Source: an uncultured Alphaproteobacteria bacterium (lineage in GTDB: Bacteria > Pseudomonadota > Alphaproteobacteria > UBA11222). Taken from it: a stretch of 64,000 nucleotides of DNA. The notes beneath the pieces are model-generated. The model ran no database searches and was not told where the DNA came from. It worked only from the letters and a program-made list of their open reading frames with translations. The stretch spans positions 284,131-348,130 of the forward strand of contig CAMYID010000013.1 in assembly GCA_947258435.1 (NCBI GenBank). The letters are read 5' to 3'. Every line of letters starts with the position of its first letter. Position 1 is the stretch's first letter. Positions 56,033 through 63,597 of this stretch are shown here, in pieces. The position numbers and the translations under genes are program-made.

Positions 56033-56911
56033 ATGTCGCGGATAATCTATGTCAATGGACGCTATGTACCCCATCGGGGGGCGGCAATTCATGTGGAAGA
56101 TCGCGGGTTGCAATTTGCCGATGGGGTATATGAGGTGTTTCCTGTCTTTGCGGCCCGAATTCAGAACCTGACGGAGCATCTTGCACGATTGAACGATTCT
56201 CTGACGGCCCTGCGGATCGGCTGGCCCGTCAGCCGCACGGTCCTGCCGATGCTGATCGAACAGATCCGTCTGCGCAACGGTATCGAGCACGGGCTGATCT
56301 ACCTGCAGGCAACCCGCGGCGTTGCGCCACGCGATCATGCCTTTCCACGCAACCCGATTGCCCCGACCCTGATCATTTCAGGCCGGCATATCGATCGGGC
56401 GCGTCGCACCGCGCAGGCGGCAGAGGGCGTGCAGCTTGTTTCAATGCCCGACCAGCGCTGGTCACGACGCGATATCAAATCCGTCTCCTTGCTGGCTAAT
56501 ATGCTGGCCAAACAAAGCGCTGTCGAGGCGGGCGCATTTGAAGCCCTGATGCTTGATTCGGATGGGTATATTACCGAAGGGGCGGCATCGACCTTCTGGA
56601 TCGTTGATCAGGACGGCACGCTTGTCACCCGACCGCTCAGCCAGGATATTCTGCCCGGCGTGACGCGCCGACGGGTTCTGGAGCTGGCACGCGATATGGG
56701 TCTGCGCGTCGCGGAGCGGAAAATTCATCTCGATGAACTGGCGCAGGCGCGCGAAGCTTTTCTGACCAGCGCAACGCTGTTTGTCATGCCGGTCAACCAA
56801 ATCGACACCATTGTCATCGGAAATGGCGGCCCAGGGGTTGTTACCGACGCTTTGCGTACCCAATATATTGAAAATCTCGGTTCTGAGGGAGGAGGGAGTT
56901 CACAGCACTGA
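56033..56911 (+). CDS. dat: D-amino-acid aminotransferase
   Basis: A class IV aminotransferase of 292 residues. GLQFADGVYEVF near residue 26 matches D-amino-acid rather than branched-chain members. The PLP lysine is K149 in RRDIKSVSLLANM, and EGAASTFWIV and ILPGVTRR follow. It makes D-alanine/D-glutamate for peptidoglycan or degrades D-amino acids. It lies between trkH and hfq, the standard order. Confidence 0.9.
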   Translation: MSRIIYVNGRYVPHRGAAIHVEDRGLQFADGVYEVFPVFAARIQNLTEHLARLNDSLTALRIGWPVSRTVLPMLIEQIRLRNGIEHGLIYLQATRGVAPRDHAFPRNPIAPTLIISGRHIDRARRTAQAAEGVQLVSMPDQRWSRRDIKSVSLLANMLAKQSAVEAGAFEALMLDSDGYITEGAASTFWIVDQDGTLVTRPLSQDILPGVTRRRVLELARDMGLRVAERKIHLDELAQAREAFLTSATLFVMPVNQIDTIVIGNGGPGVVTDALRTQYIENLGSEGGGSSQH

Positions 56912-56954
56912 CATAACAACTTTAAAACCTGAAACCGGGTACATAAGGCCAATA

Positions 56955-56993
56955 TACAGCACTGTACATCCAGTGCGAATTACGCCACTGTAC
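56955..56993 (+). promoter_or_regulatory. CACTGTAC repeats in the hfq upstream region
   Basis: CACTGTAC occurs at 56960-56967 and 56986-56993 (26-base spacing). The first copy forms the inverted motif TACAG-CA-CTGTA (56955-56966) and also pairs with CAGTG at 56971-56975. It lies 140-175 bases before the hfq start. Confidence 0.35.
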
Positions 56994-57131
56994 CCCGTTC
57001 TGATGCCGCAATGATCATTTGTGACCAAGCTGGGCGAAGGGGGCCGTGCGCAGGCGCGTCTCAAGCCGGTTTACAGACGAAATTTGCGGAAAACTTTGTG
57101 TGTGTGTTTAGAAAGGTGGAGGCCGATCACG

Positions 57132-57377
57132 ATGGCTTCGGAAAAGTCACAAAATTTGCAGGACGTGTTCCTTAATACCGTTCGCAAGAACAAAACACCC
57201 TTAACGATCTTTCTGGTCAATGGCGTAAAGCTGCAGGGCTATATCACATGGTTCGATAATTTCTGTGTGTTGCTGCGGCGCGATTCGCAGTCACAGCTTG
57301 TGTATAAGCACGCGATATCGACGATTATGCCCTCAAGCCCCGTCCAGCTTTTTGACGCGGCTGAGGAAGCAGAATAA
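57132..57377 (+). CDS. hfq: RNA chaperone Hfq
   Basis: The 81-residue Sm-like protein forms hexamers that pair small RNAs with mRNAs. Sm1 ([25 protein letters not shown]) and Sm2 ([11 protein letters not shown], the YKHA motif) are exact. The C-terminal tail is short, as in other alphaproteobacteria. GGAGG precedes the ATG. hflX follows by 30 bases and is probably co-transcribed. Confidence 0.97.
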   Translation: MASEKSQNLQDVFLNTVRKNKTPLTIFLVNGVKLQGYITWFDNFCVLLRRDSQSQLVYKHAISTIMPSSPVQLFDAAEEAE

Positions 57378-57407
57378 TGCGCCGGTCCAAGCTGAGCAGG
57401 TAACCGT

Positions 57408-58790
57408 TTGCGGATAGAGGACAAGTCAGACTTTCTGCCGGTCGCGGCTGAACAGGCCGAAAAGCAAACAGCACAGCCCGGCACCCGTGACAGCGCCGGT
57501 ACGGCGATCATTTTCTATCCCGATCTGTGTCGACAGGATAAGGCGCAGAATGATGGCGGTACCGGCCGTGGGCGCTCGCCTGCGGCGCGGCTGGATGAAG
57601 CTGTACGCCTGGCGGAAGCGATAAATCTGCAGATTATTCATGCCGATATCGTACCGGTGCCCAAAATCAGACCCGCGACCCTGTTCGGGAGCGGCAAGGT
57701 GGCGGAGCTGGCCCGGCTGATTGCGGATTTATGCCCCGATATTGTCATCGTCGACGGCACGCTGACCCCCGGTCAGCAGCGCAATCTCGAACGTGCCTGG
57801 TCTGCAAAGGTCATTGACCGGACCGGCCTTATTCTTGAGATTTTCGGGGCCCGCGCGCGAACGCGCGAAGGCAGTCTGCAAGTTGAACTGGCGCATCTGA
57901 CTTACCAGCGCAGCCGGCTTGTCCGCTCCTGGACCCACCTTGAACGCCAGCGAGGCGGGCTGGGATTTGTCGGCGGTCCGGGGGAAACCCAGATCGAGGT
58001 GGACCGGCGGCTTATTTCGGAACGCATCACGAAGCTGAGCCGCGAGCTCGACAAGGTCCGGAAAACCCGCGAAAGTCACAGGGAAGGGCGCCGCAAGACG
58101 CCTTTCCCCATCATTGCCTTTGTCGGTTATACCAATGCGGGCAAATCGACCCTGTTCAACCGCCTGACCCAGGCACAGGTCTTCGCGCAGGATTTGCTGT
58201 TTGCAACCCTTGATCCGACGATGCGCGGCGTCGATCTGCCAAACGGCAATCGCGTGATCTTTTCCGACACTGTGGGGTTTATATCCGACTTGCCGACGCA
58301 TCTCGTGGCGGCGTTCCGCGCCACGCTGGAAGAGGTGCTGGCAGCCGACGTCATCGTCCATGTACGTGATATTTCACATCCGGAATCCGCGCAGCAGAAA
58401 CAGGATGTCCTCGAGGTTCTGGAAGAGTTGGGGATTTCAGACCCGCAGCGCCAGAACATGATCGAGGTTCACAACAAGATCGATTTGCTGTCCGATGAGA
58501 AGCGGCGCGAAATTACCAATATCGCGAAACGCCAGGATCGTTGTATCGCGCTGTCCGCCTTTACAGGGCAGGGGTGCGATGCACTGCTATCGATGATCGG
58601 GCGGCAACTTGCAGCCGAGTGGCGGCAATGCGCGCTCACCCTCGCCGCGGATGAAGGGGCAATACTGGCCTGGCTTTACCGCCATGCCGACGTGCAATCC
58701 CTCGACTATGATGATGAGGGGAATGCGCATCTGAGCGTATCAATTTCTCCGTCAGAAGAAGCAAAGCTCGACAAATTGCGGGCGCGATAA
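57408..58790 (+). CDS. hflX: Ribosome-associated GTPase HflX
   Basis: A 460-residue GTPase that splits stalled ribosomes. The N-terminal HflX domain contains SPAARLDEAVRLAEAI, TLFGSGKV and the Gly-rich GGLGFVGGPGETQIEVDRR linker. The G domain shows G1 GYTNAGKST, G3 DTVGF and G4 NKID. A variable ~45-residue N terminus precedes it. The start is TTG 57408. It closes the hfq-hflX unit; no hflKC is near. Confidence 0.94.
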   Translation: MRIEDKSDFLPVAAEQAEKQTAQPGTRDSAGTAIIFYPDLCRQDKAQNDGGTGRGRSPAARLDEAVRLAEAINLQIIHADIVPVPKIRPATLFGSGKVAELARLIADLCPDIVIVDGTLTPGQQRNLERAWSAKVIDRTGLILEIFGARARTREGSLQVELAHLTYQRSRLVRSWTHLERQRGGLGFVGGPGETQIEVDRRLISERITKLSRELDKVRKTRESHREGRRKTPFPIIAFVGYTNAGKSTLFNRLTQAQVFAQDLLFATLDPTMRGVDLPNGNRVIFSDTVGFISDLPTHLVAAFRATLEEVLAADVIVHVRDISHPESAQQKQDVLEVLEELGISDPQRQNMIEVHNKIDLLSDEKRREITNIAKRQDRCIALSAFTGQGCDALLSMIGRQLAAEWRQCALTLAADEGAILAWLYRHADVQSLDYDDEGNAHLSVSISPSEEAKLDKLRAR

Positions 58791-59114
58791 TGCCCTCATA
58801 GGCCCTTGCGGCATGAAATCGTCGACTGCCAACCCGCGAATAGGCATGTGTATACCGACATCTGCTTCCCGGGCATTCATAGGAACATCAGCAGCTTATG
58901 GGCGTTCCTGTGAGAAAAGCCGCCGGGAGAAATAACGCATAATATATATTATGGTGAATTATATTTCATTCACAAATCGGCCTTGTGGGATCCCTCTTCT
59001 TTTCCTGACCGGCAAATGCCTCTAGCATTAGTGCCAGTCCGCCGGCATCGCCTGTTATTTCGGCACTCGAACGAATTTGTTACGGCGCAAAAACAATCAA
59101 GGGAGGAACCGAAC
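58791..59114. other. Intergenic stretch between hflX and the cupin gene
   Basis: No gene is visible. The AT-rich centre (58930-58975) holds two adjacent palindromes, listed separately, about 140-180 bases before the cupin ATG. I see no terminator after hflX. Confidence 0.5.
58938..58973 (+). promoter_or_regulatory. Twin palindromes, candidate operator of the cupin gene
   Basis: CATAATATATATTATG (58938-58953) is a perfect 16-base palindrome. Directly after it, GTGAAT (58954-58959) and ATTCAC (58968-58973) form a second inverted repeat with an 8-base spacer. Such paired sites are typical of dimeric repressors, but the protein is not encoded next to it. Confidence 0.5.
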
Positions 59115-59561
59115 ATGGCACTACCGCAGGATATCTCACCGGTGAATAGCGAATTGATGGATTCGATTGCCCGCTCGTCCGAGCTTGACTGGATCGAAAC
59201 CGACCCCGGCAAAGCTTTTATGAAAATTCTCTGGCTGGGCGCGGAAACCGGTCGCTGGGCTGCCTTGTTTAAATGGAAAAAAGGGTATGTCGCCCCACCG
59301 CACAAACATCTTTCCGCTGCCCATACTTTCGTCATGTCGGGCCGTCTTGAGATCCGCGACGACGAACTTGGTCCAGGCGATTATGTGTATGAACCCAATG
59401 GGATGGTTCATGGGGCTACAACAGCGCTTGAGGATACAGAATATCTGTTTATCTGCGATGGCCCCATCCTGTTCTACAATGATGACGGCTTTACCAACTA
59501 TATGGGTTGGGAACAGCTGAAACGCATGCAGGACCGGGCCGCGGCGGCAAAAGCTGCCTGA
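59115..59561 (+). CDS. Cupin-fold protein (dihydroxyacetophenone dioxygenase / ChrR-like)
   Basis: A 148-residue single cupin. The metal motif is seen in APPHKHLSAAHTFVMSGRLEI (two or three His) and the second half-motif in GDYVYEPNGMVHG with another His. The overall pattern resembles 2,4'-dihydroxyacetophenone dioxygenases and ChrR-type cupins, so a small-molecule dioxygenase or a sensor is possible. GGGAGG stands before the ATG; an in-frame extension upstream is not conserved in character. Palindromic DNA lies upstream. It faces the aldehyde dehydrogenase gene. Confidence 0.75.
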   Translation: MALPQDISPVNSELMDSIARSSELDWIETDPGKAFMKILWLGAETGRWAALFKWKKGYVAPPHKHLSAAHTFVMSGRLEIRDDELGPGDYVYEPNGMVHGATTALEDTEYLFICDGPILFYNDDGFTNYMGWEQLKRMQDRAAAAKAA

Positions 59562-59611
59562 TAACGCTGCAAGTGAGGTTTCCTAGCTGAAGGAAAAGAG
59601 CGGAAAGGGAA

Positions 59612-59646
59612 AAGGGCGCGCCCCTTGCGGGGATGTACGCGCCCTT
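59612..59646 (-). terminator. Terminator of the aldehyde dehydrogenase gene
   Basis: AAGGGCGCG (59612-59620) pairs with CGCGCCCTT (59638-59646), and an inner CCCC/GGGG stem lies within (59621-59632). Read on the minus strand it is followed by TTCCCTTTCC, a pyrimidine-rich tail that fits termination of the dehydrogenase. Confidence 0.65.
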
Positions 59647-59724
59647 CCCTGTTCAGCCAAACAGCCTTGCCCAACGCCTGCCTGCCGTCCCGAACGGGTG
59701 GTGCGGCAGGCGGCAAACCCGGCG

Positions 59725-61221
59725 TCAGCCGAGATGGATATAGGTTGACTTCAGCTGAGTATATTTCTCAAGCGCATGCAATGAGCCGTCACGACCAATA
59801 CCTGACTGCTTGTAACCGCCGAACGGCATGACATTACCGCCGCCATTGGTATTGTTGATATTGACCGTCCCCGCCCGCAGCTTGCGCGCGATCTTATGGG
59901 CCTTGGTCAAGTCATTGGTCCACAAAGAGGCCTGAAGGCCGTAGATGGAGTCATTGGCGATCTTCACGGCTTCTTCGGGGTCCTTGAAGGTCAGGGTCGA
60001 GAGCACGGGGCCAAAAATCTCTTCCTGCGCAATCTTCATATCGTTCTTGACGTTATCAAAGATCGTCGGCTCGATATATTCGCCACCGCTGTTCTGACGG
60101 ACCTGCTTGCCGCCCAGGCTCACTTTCGCGCCTTCCTTTTCACCGGCTTCGATATAGCCCAGCACACGCTCTGTCTGGGTTTTATCGACCATGCTGCCCA
60201 TCATGGTAGACGGGTCAAGCGGATTGTTGGGCTGCATGAACTGCCCGACTGCCTTCACCTTTTCAAGGAATTCGTCCTTGATGTCTTCCTGAACGAGCAG
60301 ACGCGAGCTCGCCACACAGACCTGCCCGGAATTGAAGAAGATCGACATACCCGCCTGCTGCGCCGCAGCGTCGAGATTGGGGGCGTCGCCAAACACGATA
60401 TTGGGCGATTTGCCACCACATTCGAGCGACACGACCTTCATGTTCGATTCACCGGCATATTTGAGGAAGTATTTGCCAACCTCGGTCGAACCGGTGAAAG
60501 AGATCGCATCCACATCCATATGGCGGCCGATTGCCTGACCCGCAGTTTCGCCAAAGCCGGGCAGCACATTCAGCACGCCCTCGGGAATCCCTGCTTCGAT
60601 TGCAAGCTCCGCCAGCCGGATTGCCGTCAGCGGTGACTGCTCGGCGGGTTTCAGCACCACGCTGTTGCCGGTGGCAAGCATCGGCGCGATCTTCCATGCC
60701 GCCATCAGAAGCGGGAAGTTCCAGGGCACAACGGCCCCGACAACGCCAAGCGGTTCGCGGGTGATGAGCCCGAGGCCCGATTTATCGGTTGGCGCGATTT
60801 CGTCATAGATCTTGTCGATCGCTTCGCCATACCACTGAAAGCTGTTGGCGACGCCGGACATATCCACGGTTTTGGCCAGGCTGATCGGCTTGCCCATATC
60901 GAGGGTCTCAAGCAGCGCAAGCTCATCCGCATTGCCCAGAATAAGCTGCGCCAGTTTCAGCAGCACTTTCTTGCGGACAGCCGGCGATTCTTCTGACCAC
61001 GCACCGGCATCGAAAACCTTGCGCGCGGCGCCGACAGCACGGTTCACATCTTCCGCATCGCAAGCCGCAACCTGCGTCAGCACACGACCGTCAATCGGGC
61101 TGACGCATTCAAACGTCTCCCCCGATGCCGCATCGGTATATTTGCCGTCGATAAATGCCTGATTGCGAAACGTCAGGTCATCGCGCATTTTTTCCCAATC
61201 TTCGAGCGTCTGAGCTCCCAT
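59725..61221 (-). CDS. NAD(P)-dependent aldehyde dehydrogenase (PuuC-like)
   Basis: The 498-residue enzyme oxidises aldehydes to acids. Catalytic and cofactor motifs are intact: PWNFPLLMAAWKIAP, LKPAEQSPLTA, GFGETAGQAI, FTGSTEVGK, E267 in LECGGKSP and C302 in NSGQVCVASS (numbered from the second ATG). It is most like gamma-glutamyl-aminobutyraldehyde dehydrogenase PuuC by motif order, but no puu genes are present. ATG 61221 has GGAG seven bases before it; ATG 61233 would add four residues. Repeated palindromic DNA lies 34 bases upstream. Confidence 0.9.
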   Translation of the reverse strand: MGAQTLEDWEKMRDDLTFRNQAFIDGKYTDAASGETFECVSPIDGRVLTQVAACDAEDVNRAVGAARKVFDAGAWSEESPAVRKKVLLKLAQLILGNADELALLETLDMGKPISLAKTVDMSGVANSFQWYGEAIDKIYDEIAPTDKSGLGLITREPLGVVGAVVPWNFPLLMAAWKIAPMLATGNSVVLKPAEQSPLTAIRLAELAIEAGIPEGVLNVLPGFGETAGQAIGRHMDVDAISFTGSTEVGKYFLKYAGESNMKVVSLECGGKSPNIVFGDAPNLDAAAQQAGMSIFFNSGQVCVASSRLLVQEDIKDEFLEKVKAVGQFMQPNNPLDPSTMMGSMVDKTQTERVLGYIEAGEKEGAKVSLGGKQVRQNSGGEYIEPTIFDNVKNDMKIAQEEIFGPVLSTLTFKDPEEAVKIANDSIYGLQASLWTNDLTKAHKIARKLRAGTVNINNTNGGGNVMPFGGYKQSGIGRDGSLHALEKYTQLKSTYIHLG

Positions 61222-61254
61222 GACGGTCTCCATTCTTCCCTGTAGGTAATGAGG

Positions 61255-61313
61255 TTATCTATAGATATTCATCTTATAGATAAGCGTTTGATGTTATAAA
61301 TAAGCGGTTGGTG
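61255..61313 (-). promoter_or_regulatory. Palindromes and tandem 20-bp repeats upstream of the aldehyde dehydrogenase
   Basis: TATCTATAGATA (61256-61267) is a perfect 12-base palindrome. TTATCTATA (61255-61263) and TATAGATAA (61275-61283) form perfect 9-base inverted arms. A 20-bp unit at 61274-61293 repeats at 61294-61313 with 17 of 20 bases identical (shared core TTATA(A/G)ATAAGCG). The block begins 34 bases before the gene's ATG and should overlap its promoter. Confidence 0.55.
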
Positions 61314-61459
61314 CCCTTGGCTGATTGCGCGCGGCAAGCGACCGCCGGCAGTTGGTCACAGAGTATCAAGGCTAACCTGTCACGGCAAGCGACAGCATGC
61401 GCACCATGCGGGGCCCGGTGTGCCCTCAAGAAGTGTCCTGAAAGTTATCAGGCTATCGC

Positions 61460-62425
61460 TTAAAGAACGACCTGCAATCCGTCATAGGCAGAACTGACCT
61501 GCAACGGGTCAGCGCCTTCGGGACGCGCCAGTTCCTCGTAGCGGATGGTTTCGCGCAGCACCTTGTAAAGCGTTTCATCATCATAGGCAGGTTCATGATG
61601 GTAGAGCAGCAGGTGCTTTGCCTTTGCCATATGACAAAGTTCCACCCCGATCAGATTGGATGAATGTCCCCAATCTTCCTTCAGCGAAACCATTTCGGCG
61701 AGCGAATATTGCGCATCGAAAATCACCAGATCGGCCTGCGCGAAAAAATCCGCGAATTTCTGAAATTCGCGGGCGTTCTCCTGCTTGTGCTCGGAGTCGG
61801 TGGAATAAATGATCGACTGCCCGCCCTGCTCTATCCGGTAACCGAAGCTGTCGCCTTCGTGATATTGCAGGATGGCATGAACCGTTGCCCCCGCCACTTC
61901 TGCCGGCTCGCCAGGGACCAGCGGCACAAATTCGATATCGGCAGACAGCGCGTCGAAATCCACCGGAAAACAGGGGGCTGACTGCTGTCGCCAGAATGCC
62001 TCGACGGGATCGGGATGACAGCTGTGAATGCGAATCCTGTTTCCCGGGATAAAGGCAGGCGGGAAGAAGGGAAAACCCATGATGTGATCCCAGTGCAAAT
62101 GGGACAGAAGCACGTTATAGGTCTGCGGCTTGCCAGGGCCGTGCTGCTGCAACATCGCCATGCCAAACTCGCGCAGCCCGCTGCCCAGGTCGCAAATCAG
62201 ATACTCCTCACTATCGGCTACGATTTGCACGCAGGAGGAATTACCGCCGAAACTGTTCGCGACGGGCCAGGGCAATTCATCCTCCACAAACCGGTCGATT
62301 GCCGCCTGATCGGAAAAATGCCGTCCGCGCGCATGGGACAAGGCGGTTTTGATTTTGTGCTGAATAGTTGTCGCCGGAGTCGCAACCGGGATCGACCCCC
62401 TGCATCCCCAAATCACTGCCTGCAT
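61460..62425 (-). CDS. MBL-fold metallo-hydrolase next to STAS gene
   Basis: A 321-residue metallo-beta-lactamase-fold protein. Metal ligands: H109, H111, D113 and H114 in SHLHWDHIMGF, a later His in LQYHEGDSFGYR, Asp in YSTDSEH, and a final His in YHHEP. The N terminus VIWGCRGSIPV and the GGNSSCVQI strand place it with phosphodiesterase/nuclease-like members such as those acting on cyclic nucleotides or lipids. A conserved WGHSS motif follows the VIFDAQYS strand. It follows a STAS protein gene by 183 bases on the same strand; the pair is probably functionally linked. Confidence 0.82.
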   Translation of the reverse strand: MQAVIWGCRGSIPVATPATTIQHKIKTALSHARGRHFSDQAAIDRFVEDELPWPVANSFGGNSSCVQIVADSEEYLICDLGSGLREFGMAMLQQHGPGKPQTYNVLLSHLHWDHIMGFPFFPPAFIPGNRIRIHSCHPDPVEAFWRQQSAPCFPVDFDALSADIEFVPLVPGEPAEVAGATVHAILQYHEGDSFGYRIEQGGQSIIYSTDSEHKQENAREFQKFADFFAQADLVIFDAQYSLAEMVSLKEDWGHSSNLIGVELCHMAKAKHLLLYHHEPAYDDETLYKVLRETIRYEELARPEGADPLQVSSAYDGLQVVL

Positions 62426-62608
62426 GAATGATTTCCCTGATTGAACGCACGCCTGCGAATATAAGCCGGTCGCTGATTATGCGACAGACCTGTTCGAACA
62501 AGCCCCTGCCCGCTTTCCTGGCAACCGCGCCTAAGGTTCGCGATATGGCTATCAGAATAAAGGCAAAAACAATTCGCCTGACTGAATAGCGATAGAGGAA
62601 GGGGCCGG

Positions 62609-62950
62609 TTAGTGCACCGTCGCCGTCAATGCGACATCAACCGCTTCAAAACAGTCCACAACGGTGTCCACCCGGCTGATCTGGAACAGCTCTTCCACCA
62701 CCGAGTTCAGCGCGGCTACCCGCAATTTGCAGCGCACCTCCCGACATTTCTTCATGCCCGAAAGCACGGCGCGCAACCCGCCATTGCTGATGAAGTCAAC
62801 AGCAGCCATGTCGAGTATGACAATGCGGTCCGATGCGGAGGAAATCGTCGAGAAAAGCTGTGCTTCAAATTCCTGCACACAATGCCGGTCGATCCGGCCA
62901 TTTGGTTTTACAATGATGGAATCATCGCGATTTTCAATTGATATATGCAT
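62609..62950 (-). CDS. STAS-domain (anti-anti-sigma-like) protein lacking the phospho-serine
   Basis: A 113-residue single STAS domain: IIVKPNGRIDRH strand, LDMAAVDFISNGGLRAVLSG, and KLRVAALNSVVEELFQISRVD helix and strand. In SpoIIAA-type proteins a kinase phosphorylates the Ser of a D-S-S-G motif; here that position is N56 in ISNGG. It is therefore probably not controlled by phosphorylation, or works as a locked partner of the MBL protein. The ATG is preceded by AAGAGACC. No anti-sigma kinase or PP2C phosphatase gene is adjacent. Confidence 0.85.
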   Translation of the reverse strand: MHISIENRDDSIIVKPNGRIDRHCVQEFEAQLFSTISSASDRIVILDMAAVDFISNGGLRAVLSGMKKCREVRCKLRVAALNSVVEELFQISRVDTVVDCFEAVDVALTATVH

Positions 62951-63007
62951 GGTCTCTTATTCATTTGCTGTTAGTTAAATTTACTTTGAACAATTGCGCG
63001 AAAATTA

Positions 63008-63023
63008 CGCAAATTTATTTGCG
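63008..63023 (-). promoter_or_regulatory. Palindrome upstream of the STAS gene
   Basis: CGCAAAT (63008-63014) and ATTTGCG (63017-63023) are perfect arms with a 2-base spacer, 58 bases before the STAS start. It has operator geometry for a dimeric regulator. Confidence 0.45.
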
Positions 63024-63060
63024 ACTGATATGCAGCCGCTGCTTATGAGAATCATCTTAA

Positions 63061-63135
63061 CGTTAATGCGACGGAATATCCTAACCATAAAAGCGTTAAT
63101 CGGTCACATTCTGTTGCCCCGGCTGTGGCGTTAAT
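63061..63135. repeat. Three spaced CGTTAAT motifs
   Basis: CGTTAAT occurs at 63061-63067, 63094-63100 and 63129-63135, with start-to-start spacing of 33 and 35 bases, about three helical turns. The last copy lies inside the inverted repeat TGGC-GTTAAT-GCCA. Confidence 0.4.
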
Positions 63136-63597
63136 GCCACAACGAATATGGATTACCCGCCGCGCAATATCCAGAAACGTTTTGTAACGCGGCTGTAACA
63201 TTTCCTTCAATTATCCGTAACCCGCTGTTCCTAGCGTCCGCCCGTGATGAACGCGTTGCTTTTCCTGAAGATCGGTGGTGTCGCGTACGTCATTGGAGGG
63301 GTTTCTGGCCTGTACAACCAGTGCCGGAGACCTTTGGGAAGAACCGCGCCGGAATCAGTCCGCAACCGACTTGATTCACCCGCAGACCGACAGAACGACA
63401 CTGATGAACTGCATCGAATTTGCACAGGCATCGCATTCCTGTCGGGCAAGGCACAGGCGGGCAGGTTTGACAGCGAGTTCCAACGCCCCGGGCCTAAGTC
63501 CGGGGTCAACTTATCTGACAAAGGGGGCTGTGGCTGTGTTCCAGCAATCGCAGTCCTTTTTAACCATTGAACCCGGAAAATCTAGGAGCCGTATATA

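Larger units (their letters stand above)
62951..63597. other. Long intergenic stretch between STAS and porin genes
   Basis: No convincing gene. The left half is AT-rich and holds the palindrome and the CGTTAAT copies listed separately. The right half (63240-63570) has a 108-codon open frame without ribosome-binding site and a C4GG/CCG4 hairpin (63486-63505) without T tract. The porin promoter should lie here. TTAACCAT at 63560-63567, 30 bases before the porin ATG, resembles a CtrA half-site but may be chance. Confidence 0.5.

Noticed and set aside
63560..63567. CtrA binding site (TTAACCAT) before the porin gene
   Set aside because: A single 8-base half-site without its partner is easily met by chance; it is mentioned but not called.
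63244..63570. 108-codon frame in the long gap before the porin
   Set aside because: No ribosome-binding site, no hydrophobic or motif pattern, and a reverse-strand frame of similar length overlaps it.
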